This document shows, in pieces, positions 27,119 to 35,912 of a DNA stretch of 64,000 bases (positions are counted from its first letter, which is position 1; every line of letters starts with the position of its first letter). The stretch lies in contig UQIB01000010.1 in the NCBI GenBank assembly GCA_900541015.1, positions 1 to 64,000 on the forward strand, in the 5' to 3' direction. The position numbers and the translations under genes are program-made. The notes beneath the pieces are model-generated. The model searched no databases, was not told where the DNA came from, and saw nothing but the letters and a program-made list of their open reading frames with translations. This DNA is from an uncultured Collinsella sp. (lineage in GTDB: Bacteria > Actinomycetota > Coriobacteriia > Coriobacteriales > Coriobacteriaceae).

Positions 27119-29461
27119 CTATTTTGCCACTTTAGGCTTAAAGGTTCGCAGGCGCAGAGCATTGCTTACGACGCAGACACTCGACAGGCTCATGGCCGCG
27201 GCGCCAAACATCGGCGAGAGTTGCCAACCGGTGAGGGGGAAGAACACGCCCGCCGCCAGCGGAATGCCGATGCCGTTGTAGAACAGCGCCCAGAACAGGT
27301 CCTGCTTGATGTTGCGGATCGTGGCGCGCGACAGCTCGATGGCGCGGGCGACGTCCATGAGGTCGCTGCGCATGAGTACCACGTCGGCGCCCTCCTTGGC
27401 GATGTCGGCGCCGGTGCCGATGGCAAGGCCCACGTCGGCGCGCGCCAGGGCGGGGGAGTCGTTGATGCCGTCGCCCACCATGGCGACCTTGCCGCCCGCA
27501 TCCTGCAGCTCGCGCACGTGGCGTTCCTTGTCGGCGGGGAGGACGTCGGCGATGACCTGTTCGCTGCTCAGCCCCACGCGGCGGGCGATGGCCTCGGCCG
27601 TCACGCGGTTGTCGCCGGTGAGCATGCGCACGTCGACGCCAAGCGAGCGCAGTGCGGCGATGGCCCCGGCGCTCGTCTCCTTGACCTCGTCAGCCACGGT
27701 GACGGTGCCGGCAAGCTCGCCGTTCTTGGCAAAGAACAGAGGCGTCTTGCCTTCGGCGGCAAATTGCTCGGCAAGGCCCGCGGGCACGGTAACGCCCAAC
27801 TCGTTCATCAGGCGCACGTTACCAGCGGCAATGGCGTTTTGCCCTTCGCGCGCCGTAACGCCTCGTCCGGGCACGGCGGCAAAGTCCTCGACCATGCGCG
27901 CGACGATCCCGCGTGTCTCGCACTCGGCCATAATCGCCTCGGCCAGCGGGTGCTCGCTCGAGCGCTCCAGCGCGGCGGCCAGCTTGAGCAGCGCCTTTTC
28001 GCTCATGGCGGGCGAGCCGTCGGCGCGCGTGGCTACCACGATATCGGTTACGGTAGGCTTGCCGCGGGTGACCGTGCCCGTCTTATCGAGCACCACGGTG
28101 CCCACGCTGCGCAGGTTCTCCAGCGCCTCGGCGCTCTTAAAGAGAATGCCAATCTCGGCGCCCTTGCCGGTGCCTACCATAATGGCGACGGGCGTGGCCA
28201 GGCCCAGCGCGCACGGGCAGCTGATCACCAACACGGCCACGGCGGAGGTGAGCGCCTCGTTTATGCTGCCGGTCAGTGCCATCCACACCGCAAAGGTCAC
28301 GGCCGAGATCACGAACACCACGGGCACGAACACGCCGGCGACCTTGTCGGCCAGGCGTGCGATAGGCGCCTTGGTGGCATTGGCGTCCTCGACGAGCTGG
28401 ATGATCTTGGCGAGCGACGTATCGGCGCCCACACGCGTGGCGCGGAAGGTAAACGAGCCGGTGCGGTTGACCGTGGCTGCGTTGACGGTGTCGCCGGCGG
28501 TCTTCTCCACGGGAATGGATTCGCCGGTGAGCGCGCTCTCGTCCACGGCCGAGCTGCCCTCGAGCACCACGCCATCGACGGGGATGGACTCGCCGGGACG
28601 CACGCGCAGCACCTGGCCGGGCAGAATGGCATCGACGTCGACGGTGGTTTCGGTACCGTCCTCGGCCACGACGGTCGCGGTCTTGGGTGCCAGGTCGATC
28701 AGCGCCTCGATGGCGCCACCGGTCTTGGATTTGCTGCGTGTCTCGAGGTATTTGCCCACGGTGACCAGCGACAGGATTGTGCCCGCACTCTCAAAATACA
28801 GGTTGTCCATGCCCGTCATCATGGCCTCGTGGACCTGACCCGCGGCCAGCTGGTCGGCCATGATGAACATGGCGTAGAGCGACCAGGCAATGGACGCGGT
28901 GGCGCCGACGGCGATGAGGGCGTCCATGGTGGGCGCGCCGTGCGCGAGCGATTTAAACCCGTTGATAAAGTATGCGTCGTTGACGTAGACGATGGGAATG
29001 AGCAGGACGAGCTCGGTGAGCGCGAGCGTCATGCTGTGGGTGTGGTCGGTGAAGACGCCGGGCAGTGGCCAACCGAGCATGTGCCCCATGCCTATGTAGA
29101 ACAGTGGGATGAGGAATACGATCGAGATGATGAGGCGGGTGCGCATGGCGGAGGCGGCGGCCTCCAGCTTTTTGGTGGGCGACTCCATATGGGCGGCGCC
29201 GGACCTGGCTTGCGCGTTGCCGCTTGAGTTGGCGGCATCGGTGCCCGTGCTGACGGGCGAGGCCGAGTAGCCAGCGCGATCGACAGCGGTGCAGATATCG
29301 TCGGGGGAGACCTGTGCGGGGTCATAGTCGACCATCATGGAACCGGCGAGCAGATTGACCGCGACGCTCTCGACGCCGTCGAGCTTGCTCACGGCACGGT
29401 CCACGTGCGCCTGGCAGGCGGCGCACGTCATGCCACCCACATCGAATTTATCTTGAGCCAT
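27119..29461 (-). CDS. copA: Cu+-exporting P1B-type ATPase
   Basis: CopA pumps Cu(I) out of the cell. The 780-residue protein has one N-terminal HMA domain (GGMTCAACQ, Cys13/Cys16), then the TM domain with the CPC metal site ([11 protein letters not shown], about 413-417). The phosphorylated Asp is in DKTGT (about 457), the HP motif in SSEHPLAEA, and [10 protein letters not shown] near 662. ATG 29461 follows AAAGGAG. The CsoR operator lies about 60 nt upstream. It is the first gene of the copper operon. Confidence 0.96.
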   Translation of the reverse strand: MAQDKFDVGGMTCAACQAHVDRAVSKLDGVESVAVNLLAGSMMVDYDPAQVSPDDICTAVDRAGYSASPVSTGTDAANSSGNAQARSGAAHMESPTKKLEAAASAMRTRLIISIVFLIPLFYIGMGHMLGWPLPGVFTDHTHSMTLALTELVLLIPIVYVNDAYFINGFKSLAHGAPTMDALIAVGATASIAWSLYAMFIMADQLAAGQVHEAMMTGMDNLYFESAGTILSLVTVGKYLETRSKSKTGGAIEALIDLAPKTATVVAEDGTETTVDVDAILPGQVLRVRPGESIPVDGVVLEGSSAVDESALTGESIPVEKTAGDTVNAATVNRTGSFTFRATRVGADTSLAKIIQLVEDANATKAPIARLADKVAGVFVPVVFVISAVTFAVWMALTGSINEALTSAVAVLVISCPCALGLATPVAIMVGTGKGAEIGILFKSAEALENLRSVGTVVLDKTGTVTRGKPTVTDIVVATRADGSPAMSEKALLKLAAALERSSEHPLAEAIMAECETRGIVARMVEDFAAVPGRGVTAREGQNAIAAGNVRLMNELGVTVPAGLAEQFAAEGKTPLFFAKNGELAGTVTVADEVKETSAGAIAALRSLGVDVRMLTGDNRVTAEAIARRVGLSSEQVIADVLPADKERHVRELQDAGGKVAMVGDGINDSPALARADVGLAIGTGADIAKEGADVVLMRSDLMDVARAIELSRATIRNIKQDLFWALFYNGIGIPLAAGVFFPLTGWQLSPMFGAAAMSLSSVCVVSNALRLRTFKPKVAK

Positions 29462-29510
29462 GGCTTCTCCTTTCTGTGGTTCGGTGTTGAAATTGTTAAC
29501 CTGCCGATAC

Positions 29511-29543
29511 TATACACCCATACCCCCTGGGGGTGTCCAGTAC
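29511..29543 (-). promoter_or_regulatory. copper operon promoter with CsoR operator
   Basis: ACCCCCTGGGGGT (29522-29534) within ATACCCCCTGGGGGTGT matches CsoR-type operators. On the minus strand a -35-like TGGACA and a -10-like TATAGT flank it with a long 19-nt spacer, so bound CsoR would block polymerase. Confidence 0.85.
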
Positions 29544-29612
29544 AGAAAGAAATGTATGACATTTCGTTACAGATGAGGGTGGTTGGTTGGCCGATGAACC
29601 GTCCCAACCAAT

Positions 29613-29671
29613 CATCTCAATCTGTAACATCTAGCAGGGAAAATGACCTCTAACTGTTACAGATCGAGACA
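29613..29671. repeat. single 59-nt hairpin repeat
   Basis: Left arm CATCTCAATCTGTAACA, a 25-nt loop, and right arm TGTTACAGATCGAGACA (one A-C mismatch). A fragment CGTTACAGATGAG lies about 45 nt upstream. Same family as 16341 and 59851. Confidence 0.85.
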
Positions 29672-29712
29672 ATTGCCGGGGAGGGGTCCCGTCACGGCAA
29701 GACGCCCGCTCC

Positions 29713-31797
29713 CTAGATGCAGAATCCGGGGATCACGCAAGTCCGCTTCTTGGGGCTGTCCGCAGGCGTTGCGTACGTAAGGACGTCGCCGTCGTGCCCC
29801 ACGCGGTTCATATAGAGCGTGCCTTCGCTCTCCGATGTGTCGGGGCTTACCGTGCGCTCCCACCAACAGGTGTCCTTGCCCTTCCACTGGCGGACCATCG
29901 TCTCGTTCGTGGAATACGGGCTTACCTTGAGCTCGCGGAAGAGCTGATACTCCTTGCCCTCGCCGTTGTAGATGTCTGCCAGGTAGTGATAGTCCTCGGT
30001 AAACGAATCGGGCGGTTGCGTACCGCACAGCTCGACCATGGCGGGCAGCCAAAGGGTTGCGGGCAACTCGCTCAGGCACGATGCGCTGTTGGCGGTGCCC
30101 ACATTGTTCGAGACCTTCTTGACCCCTTTAATGAGTGCGCGCAACTCGTTGGGCAGCAGCTTAAGGCCGTCGCCGTTGAGCCATTCCCGCAGCTCGCAAT
30201 CTGCCCAGCCGGCGCTCGGCGGTTCAGCCGCAGCGTTGCGCTCGGCAATACCCGCATCGAACATAAACGTCAGTCCGGCCTTGCCCGTCCCGTCCAGAAG
30301 CTCATCGTGGCGGATGCCCACAAGCTGCGCGCCAACCTGCAGCCCGTTGGTGAGCGTGACACGCTTGGTACACGGATAGGGGATATGCCCATCGGCATCG
30401 AGCAGGTGATAGCGCTTGGCAATCTCGCGTGCCTCGCTACGGGTCTCGGCGGCCTTAATCTTGAGCGAAATCTCCTGCAGCTGATCCCAGGTGTAGTCGT
30501 CAAGCGAACCGCGGATGCCGTCCAGGTAGTCGGGGATGCCAAAGCCATGGGTCGCCGCCCCAATGACGCTGAGCCCCGCAACGGCTGCAACGACGCCACC
30601 GATAATAAACCGGCGGCGGGTCATGGCATCGTGCCGGGCCTGCTCCAGAATCTCTCGCGCGCGCTCGCCGGCGACGTCGACCTTAAGGTGCGTACCGGAG
30701 TCGATGTCGATTGCGGCGTCACTGCCCGCGCCCTCGCGGCCCTCGGATTCGGCGTCGGTGAGGTATGTCGAGAGCACCTCGAGCATCTGCTGCTCGGTGG
30801 GACGATCGCACTGCTCGACTGAGAGACCCTTCACGATGATTTGGACGAGCGCTTCATCGCCCTCGCAGCGCGGCTCGAGCGGTGCCGGCTTGGTCTTGGT
30901 CTTTACGAGATAGAACGAGCCGGTTGCAGCGGCGTCCGTCGACTCAAAGTCAAACGGTTTGCGACCGCTGTAGAGCTGGTACAGAATGCTCGAAAGCGCA
31001 TAGACGTCGATTGCCGGCGAACGGCGAAGGGCCGCGATGCCTTCGATATCCTGCGTGAGCATCTCGGGCGCGGCGTATGCGGGCGTGGCAAAGCGCCAGA
31101 TGTCGGCGCGCCGGGTGATCGTGTCGTCGCCGAGAGCCATGGTCGCGGAACCCATGTCGATGAGACAGGGGTCAAAGGAGCAATCGGCAATCTGCTGCTC
31201 GAGCGTTCGGCTGGTGGTACGGAACATGATATTGGCGGGCGACAGGTCGCGATGGACGACCGGATTCACGAGCCCCTGGGTCATCAGGAGTGCGCGAAGC
31301 ACGGCGTTTCCAACGGCGGCTACCATCTGGGTGGTTAGCCCGCCCGAGGGATGGTGCGGAAGCAAGGGCAGCGCCTGCTTGAGCGAGGTACCCTCGACCC
31401 ACTCCATGAGGATGAGCGGGTCGTCCTCGCACGATCCATAGCCATAGACGCGCGGAAATCCGCGCAGGTGCGAGACAGTGCACAGATGACGGTACTCCTC
31501 GAACAGCGCGGCGGTGTTGGCCAGGTGAGCGGCCGCTTGCTCGGCGGAGCGATCGGGGGCTTGGCCGGAAAGGATGGCGCTGTCCTTGAGCAGCTTGACG
31601 GCAAAGACCTCGCCGCTCGTGTTGGTCGCGCGCAGCACGTGCCCAATGTTGCCGTTGTCGCGGTGGGTCGTCTGGAGAATAAGCGTCATAAACCGACGCT
31701 TGGCGTCGTCCTCGGCGCTGGGGTCGACCGCCACGGCGGTGTCGAACGTGTCAAGACGAATGAGTTTGTCGCCATAGGCGCTGTCGGTAGTATCCAT
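29713..31797 (-). CDS. membrane Ser/Thr protein kinase with DUF6273-like C-terminal domain
   Basis: The 694-residue protein has a cytoplasmic kinase domain (about 40-340) with VHRDLSPANIMF (about 180) and LIDMGSA in the DFG position. The APE-like PAYAAPEML follows. Proline-poor acidic linker residues lead to one TM segment (RRFIIGGVVAAVAGLSVIG, about 392-412). The outside part (about 465-694) resembles DUF6273, with GWADCELREWLNG and WWERTVSPD, a domain of unknown ligand. ATG 31797 is the start. It lies at the edge of the signalling cluster and shares YRTLSVVSNLRGFPDVYG-like text with the kinase at 34477, so the two are paralogues. Confidence 0.85.
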   Translation of the reverse strand: MDTTDSAYGDKLIRLDTFDTAVAVDPSAEDDAKRRFMTLILQTTHRDNGNIGHVLRATNTSGEVFAVKLLKDSAILSGQAPDRSAEQAAAHLANTAALFEEYRHLCTVSHLRGFPRVYGYGSCEDDPLILMEWVEGTSLKQALPLLPHHPSGGLTTQMVAAVGNAVLRALLMTQGLVNPVVHRDLSPANIMFRTTSRTLEQQIADCSFDPCLIDMGSATMALGDDTITRRADIWRFATPAYAAPEMLTQDIEGIAALRRSPAIDVYALSSILYQLYSGRKPFDFESTDAAATGSFYLVKTKTKPAPLEPRCEGDEALVQIIVKGLSVEQCDRPTEQQMLEVLSTYLTDAESEGREGAGSDAAIDIDSGTHLKVDVAGERAREILEQARHDAMTRRRFIIGGVVAAVAGLSVIGAATHGFGIPDYLDGIRGSLDDYTWDQLQEISLKIKAAETRSEAREIAKRYHLLDADGHIPYPCTKRVTLTNGLQVGAQLVGIRHDELLDGTGKAGLTFMFDAGIAERNAAAEPPSAGWADCELREWLNGDGLKLLPNELRALIKGVKKVSNNVGTANSASCLSELPATLWLPAMVELCGTQPPDSFTEDYHYLADIYNGEGKEYQLFRELKVSPYSTNETMVRQWKGKDTCWWERTVSPDTSESEGTLYMNRVGHDGDVLTYATPADSPKKRTCVIPGFCI

Positions 31798-31832
31798 GGC
31801 GTTCCTTTGTCTGGCATGGGTTGTCGCACGTG

Positions 31833-31888
31833 TGCGTGAACAGTGCGGTTATCGGTAAAGTACCATAATAGCCGCACTGCTCACGTAT
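31833..31888. repeat. palindrome upstream of the first kinase gene
   Basis: Left arm 31833-31852 and right arm 31866-31888 share AGTGCGG/CCGCACT cores and pair almost throughout. It lies 35 nt before the kinase start on its promoter side and lacks a T run, so it is either an operator or an RNA leader hairpin. Confidence 0.6.
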
Positions 31889-31928
31889 GCCGCTGAGTAT
31901 TGTCGTTTACGACGTAGAAGGTAGCAGA

Positions 31929-31955
31929 CGAAAGACGGGCGATGACCGTCTTTCG
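31929..31955 (-). terminator. hairpin after the FHA gene
   Basis: CGAAAGACGG and CCGTCTTTCG form a perfect 10-bp stem 14 nt past the FHA gene stop. There is no long T run, so termination strength is uncertain. Confidence 0.5.
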
Positions 31956-31968
31956 ATCACCGCCCGCG

Positions 31969-32931
31969 CTAGTCCACAATAACGAGAAACGTTGTATAGA
32001 GACCCAAGTGAAGTCTGTCGCTGTTTTCGATTTCCACCGGGGGATAGACTTTGCCGGGCTCTCGTTGGTCGCGGGGCGGCTCGATTACGATATCGCCGTC
32101 GCCTGCACCCGATTCGAGCACCGTGCCGTTGGTCGATCCAAGGCCCTGGGCGTACCAGTGCTCACCCTCAAGCCAAATGCGAAGATGTTCGCGCGATGCG
32201 TCGGCGCCCACATCGGTGATGCTGGGCGAGGTTTTGGGCAAAGAACCAATCACGGTGCCGCGCGGATCGCGTGTGAGGGGATGGATTTGCATGTCGACGC
32301 AGTTGTCGGCATGTGTCCTGAGCAGACCGAGGTTGGGGGCGACGGCGCGCGGCTGCTCCAGGCTGCCCATAAAGTCACGTCCGACGGTAGTTTCGGTGGT
32401 GCCAAAGTGCCCGCCCGTCTTGCTGTCGCAAAAGCGCTCGACGGTGGCCACGCCTTGAACGGGATCGGCAAGTGCGCCCGTCGCCACAAAGAGCATCAAG
32501 AAGAGCGTGCTTTTTTCGCGGGCGCTGTGGTCATCGGAGCTGTTGATACGCCCCAAGGCGTTGGCGTAGAGGCGGTCGTCGAGGTCATAATCGGCGAGAA
32601 TCGACATCATGCCTTGGGCCGCCGGGCCGCTGTAATGCTCGGATATTTCCTGATAGGCGCGGTCGCCTCCGCCGAGCTTGTTGCTAATGGCGGCGGCAAG
32701 GTTAAGCGTGGAGACGGTAAGGTCATTGTAGATACCTGGCGCACACTGATCAGGCTCGCGGTGGACGATGTAGCGAGTGAGGTATGAGCGGTTGGTAGAG
32801 CATTTGTCGAGCAGGGTACTGCCTGCATACGAATTGCCGTTAATGAGCATTCGCGCAATCTCGAGATGCTTGAGACCGCCGAACGATCGGATGTCGTTGT
32901 AGAGGACCGAGCACGGTGTTTCCGCCGCCAT
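31969..32931 (-). CDS. FHA-domain protein
   Basis: FHA domains bind phosphothreonine peptides. The domain is C-terminal (about 225-320): GTVIGSLPKTSPSITDVGADASREHLRIWLEGEHWYAQGLGSTNGTVLESG, with the key Ser-x-x-His and the Asn-Gly-Thr loop. The N-terminal 220 residues are helical and unrecognised. ATG 32931 follows GGGGAGG. It is divergent from the zinc-ribbon gene at 33112, and the gap carries a TGTTGCGCAAC(G) site. It probably reads phosphorylation by the kinases around it. Confidence 0.85.
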   Translation of the reverse strand: MAAETPCSVLYNDIRSFGGLKHLEIARMLINGNSYAGSTLLDKCSTNRSYLTRYIVHREPDQCAPGIYNDLTVSTLNLAAAISNKLGGGDRAYQEISEHYSGPAAQGMMSILADYDLDDRLYANALGRINSSDDHSAREKSTLFLMLFVATGALADPVQGVATVERFCDSKTGGHFGTTETTVGRDFMGSLEQPRAVAPNLGLLRTHADNCVDMQIHPLTRDPRGTVIGSLPKTSPSITDVGADASREHLRIWLEGEHWYAQGLGSTNGTVLESGAGDGDIVIEPPRDQREPGKVYPPVEIENSDRLHLGLYTTFLVIVD

Positions 32932-33013
32932 GGCAGCCTCCCCAGATAACTTTAATGACGTACTGCAAACATGATAGGAAATGGCTACGCTCAAAGCGTA
33001 CCGACTCGAAAAA

Positions 33014-33025
33014 TGTTGCGCAACG
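33014..33025. promoter_or_regulatory. TGTTGCGCAAC palindromic operator (11 of 12)
   Basis: TGTTGCGCAACG lies between divergent genes, 87 nt before the start at 33112 and 83 nt before that at 32931. It is the same palindrome as at 35779, 35814, 55595, 58369, 58459 and 59110. Confidence 0.75.
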
Positions 33026-33111
33026 CTTTGCATAACTATTGAGACATTATAGGGCATATACGCCAAGTTGCAGGATGGCTGCAAACGACACATTTTGAGA
33101 GGTCGTGCCCT

Positions 33112-34356
33112 ATGGAATGCCCTTATTGCGGTGCATTGTTGCCCGATGACGCTAGTTTTTGCCCTGAGTGTGGATCGCCTCTTGCCACGCCCTCATCGAC
33201 TGCGCTCGTTCCCGAAGATCCCTATACTACGCCCCAGACCGTGTCACAGAGCCCTGCCTTTTCTTGGCGCGACGGCGAGGCCGCTACGGCGGCAACGGTG
33301 GAGTTGCCTAAGGTGGATGCTGCCTCGAAAGCAGACGAGCAGCCGGTGGCGGCACCCGGCGCGTCTGAGCTCGCTGTGCCCGAATCCGATTCGGACGCCA
33401 CGCGTGTAGTCGATCCCTTGTCAGACTTTGGCGCTACGATCGAGGACGTGGAAACTGAGCCTGCCTGCCATGCCGATTTTGGTTCTACGCCGCTCAGTGA
33501 GGAAGAGCAGCTCGAGCAGGACCGCGAGAGCCTCAAGACGGCCAAGGCCGAGTACAAGCTAGCACGCAAGCGCCTGGGCAAGTCGTATGCGCCCGCCATC
33601 GCCGCCGGCGTTATTGTCGTTGCCGCCTTGTGCGCGGGAACCGGCTGGGTGGGCTACTCATATGGTTTGGCTCATCCGCAAAATACGGAGCAGATTCAAA
33701 AGCTCAAGAAGCAGCTTGAATCTTCCAAGGACGAACTCACAAAAACGCAAGACGAGCTCGATCAGACAAAGTCCGACCTTAAGGATGCTAAGGCGGAGCT
33801 CAAGACCGCAAGCAAGAACGGCGAGGACGCCGGCTCCGATGCCGAGGGCTCCTCCACGACGGGCAATGCGACCTCGTCGACCACTACGACCTCTGGTAGC
33901 ACAGCGAAGCTCAACATCGATAAGCCCACGAGTTTTTCCAACACTACGTGGCGCGGATCACTTAAGGAGACGGGCAACTCTTGGGGCCATACTTGCTACG
34001 GCGCGAGCAAAAACGACCTTGTGATTGTGTTTAAGAGCATCAGCGATTCTGGCGAAGCGGTTGCAGACATCTCGGCCACGCTGCATGCCCACGATACCTA
34101 CAACGCCGAAAAAACCGTCGCCCAATCCGATGGTGACGACTATCGCACCTACACGGACGTCACCGGTACGTTTGTTAGAAACAAGGGCTTTGAGTTTTCG
34201 CTTCCCGTCGAGGAGGAGGGCTGCGACCTTACGGTTACGGGTGTACCTAAAAAGAAGAACGGCAAGTACTACCTGAATACCACAGTCGAATCGGGAGACG
34301 GCGCCGTTAACATGGGAACGCGCATCACGGATTCCTTTGAGCTTTTGATTTCCTAG
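33112..34356 (+). CDS. zinc-ribbon single-pass membrane protein
   Basis: The 414-residue protein starts with a zinc ribbon (MECPYCGALLPDDASFCPECG). A disordered acidic linker with a Thr motif (SDATRVVDPL) follows, then one TM segment (about 163-185, APAIAAGVIVVAALCAGTGW). Next come a coiled coil (KLKKQLESSKDELTKTQDELDQTKSDLKDAKAELK) and a Ser/Thr-rich stretch. An outside beta-rich domain of about 130 residues ends it. Function is unknown. The Thr motif could be a kinase target; that is inference. Start ATG 33112 is a good fit. A strong terminator follows. Confidence 0.8.
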   Translation: MECPYCGALLPDDASFCPECGSPLATPSSTALVPEDPYTTPQTVSQSPAFSWRDGEAATAATVELPKVDAASKADEQPVAAPGASELAVPESDSDATRVVDPLSDFGATIEDVETEPACHADFGSTPLSEEEQLEQDRESLKTAKAEYKLARKRLGKSYAPAIAAGVIVVAALCAGTGWVGYSYGLAHPQNTEQIQKLKKQLESSKDELTKTQDELDQTKSDLKDAKAELKTASKNGEDAGSDAEGSSTTGNATSSTTTTSGSTAKLNIDKPTSFSNTTWRGSLKETGNSWGHTCYGASKNDLVIVFKSISDSGEAVADISATLHAHDTYNAEKTVAQSDGDDYRTYTDVTGTFVRNKGFEFSLPVEEEGCDLTVTGVPKKKNGKYYLNTTVESGDGAVNMGTRITDSFELLIS

Positions 34357-34388
34357 TACCTCGTATTGTCAGCGTGCGATGCATGGCG

Positions 34389-34437
34389 GCGGTGGCGGGC
34401 GCGGCTTTATTGAGAGTTGCGCCCGCCACCGCTTTTT
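34389..34437. terminator. strong intrinsic terminator between convergent genes
   Basis: A perfect 14-bp GC-rich stem (34389-34402 with 34419-34432) with TTTTT after it. It separates the zinc-ribbon gene from the convergent kinase gene. Confidence 0.88.
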
Positions 34438-34476
34438 GCAAATGGGTCTATTTGCTGACTTGGGTTTTACTGTCGG

Positions 34477-35724
34477 CTAAAGCATGCCGGCAGATGCGAG
34501 GACGAGTATAACCACGATTGCTACCAGGGCAGCAATCACCATCGTGAGTGCCATCGTGCGTTGACGTTTGACGGCAAGGCGCGCGCGACGCATGGACTCG
34601 GCGCTGCGGACCGTCTCGGTGGATGGGGATGGCCGAGACGCGGGCTGCGCCTGTGCAACCGTGCGGGTGGGGACGGTGGCGTCCGCCCGCACGGTAGCGC
34701 TGCCGCGATTCGCCGCGGGCCGGCGCTTTCGCGGAGCACCCGTACGGGCGAAAGGTTCAAGGCGCGCCGCGAGTTCATTTGCCGAAGGACGAGCATCTTG
34801 CGATACCGCAAGACAAGCCATAATCGCGTTGACCAAGCCCTGCTCGCGGGGAGTTGTGGGCGAAAGGGGTTGCGGCTGCACGGTGCGCTTGAGGCGCGCG
34901 TGATCTCCAGAGCGCCTGAGCTCCGCCTCAAAGGGGGCGCGTCCGCAATAAAGCTCGTAGAGGATGCTTCCCAGCGCATAGATGTCGACGGCGGGATTGT
35001 CGCGCGCGCCGGGGTCGGCCTTAAACCGCTCCAGCATTTCGGGTGCCGCGTATGCCGGCGTGGCACCGCGAAAAGCGTTGACGTCGACGGTAAAGGAAAA
35101 GTCCGGTTTAACGAGCTTGGCACTGCCCATATCGATCAGGCAGATGTCAAAATAGCCACTCGAGACCTGCTCTTCGAGCGGGATACGATCGTGACGCAGC
35201 ATGATGTTGCGCATGGAGAGGTCGCGGTGAACAAAGGGCGTGTCGAGCGATTGCGTGGACAAGATGATCTTGAGCACGCTCAGACCCAGCGCGGCGACGA
35301 TATCACCGGGGCAGGTTTCAGCGCCATCGCTCAGAGCTGGTCGTGCATCAAGAAGCGAGACGCCGTCAACCCATTCCATAAGCAGCGCCGGGGTTCCGTC
35401 TGCCGTGTAGCCAAAACCGTAGACATCGGGAAAACCCCTTAGGTTGGATACGACGGAGAGCGTGCGGTACTCCTCTTCCAAAGTTTCTCGGTTGAGCTGT
35501 TCTTGCTCGGGCTGGGCATCGGGGCGCGGCATCTTAAGCGCGAGCTCAAAAGCGCGATCGCCGCTCTGGACGCGGCGGACATAGGCGTTGCCGCCAAAGC
35601 CGCCCTTTTGCGGCGGAACGAGAAGCGTGCAAAAGCGACGCCGTGCCGCAGCCTGCTCGCGCTCGGTGAGCAGCGCTGGCGTATGAAACTTGACGAGTCG
35701 AACTTCTTCGTAAGAACCGGTCAT
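34477..35724 (-). CDS. tail-anchored Ser/Thr protein kinase
   Basis: The 415-residue kinase has its catalytic domain at about 40-310, with VHRDLSMRNIML (about 163) and LIDMGSAKL (about 195, DMG for DFG). PAYAAPEML and DIYALGSILYELYCGRAPF follow. A basic Thr-rich tail (SATVRADATVPTRTV, STETVRSAES) leads to one C-terminal TM segment (about 392-412) and almost nothing beyond it, so it is tail-anchored. The tail holds TVR/TETV motifs like the repeat in the kinase at 41690. ATG 35724. The divergent promoter region has two palindromic operators. Confidence 0.87.
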   Translation of the reverse strand: MTGSYEEVRLVKFHTPALLTEREQAAARRRFCTLLVPPQKGGFGGNAYVRRVQSGDRAFELALKMPRPDAQPEQEQLNRETLEEEYRTLSVVSNLRGFPDVYGFGYTADGTPALLMEWVDGVSLLDARPALSDGAETCPGDIVAALGLSVLKIILSTQSLDTPFVHRDLSMRNIMLRHDRIPLEEQVSSGYFDICLIDMGSAKLVKPDFSFTVDVNAFRGATPAYAAPEMLERFKADPGARDNPAVDIYALGSILYELYCGRAPFEAELRRSGDHARLKRTVQPQPLSPTTPREQGLVNAIMACLAVSQDARPSANELAARLEPFARTGAPRKRRPAANRGSATVRADATVPTRTVAQAQPASRPSPSTETVRSAESMRRARLAVKRQRTMALTMVIAALVAIVVILVLASAGML

Positions 35725-35775
35725 GGCGCGCTTTCATCCTTTCTTTCATTAGCAGGATATGCGCTTGCCACCGCC

Positions 35776-35828
35776 TTCTGTTGCGCAACATCGACAAATC
35801 TGCCGCTCGCCAATGTTGCGCAACAGAA
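35776..35828. promoter_or_regulatory. paired TGTTGCGCAACA operators
   Basis: Two perfect copies (35779-35790, 35814-35825), centres 35 nt apart, extend to TTCTGTTGCGCAACAT and its exact reverse complement, so the pair is itself an inverted repeat. They lie between the divergent kinase gene (34477-35724) and the six-gene operon from 35913. Confidence 0.85.
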
Positions 35829-35912
35829 TCGCGCAAGACGGCGGTAGAAATGAGGCGATAAAACGATTGGTGACTGGGGCAGCCCTGTTATCCATGGAGA
35901 AGGGAACTAATA

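Noticed and set aside
27101..29227. Long plus-strand open frame opposite copA
   Set aside because: copA has all P-type ATPase motifs on the minus strand; the opposite frame has shadow-like composition and no ribosome site.
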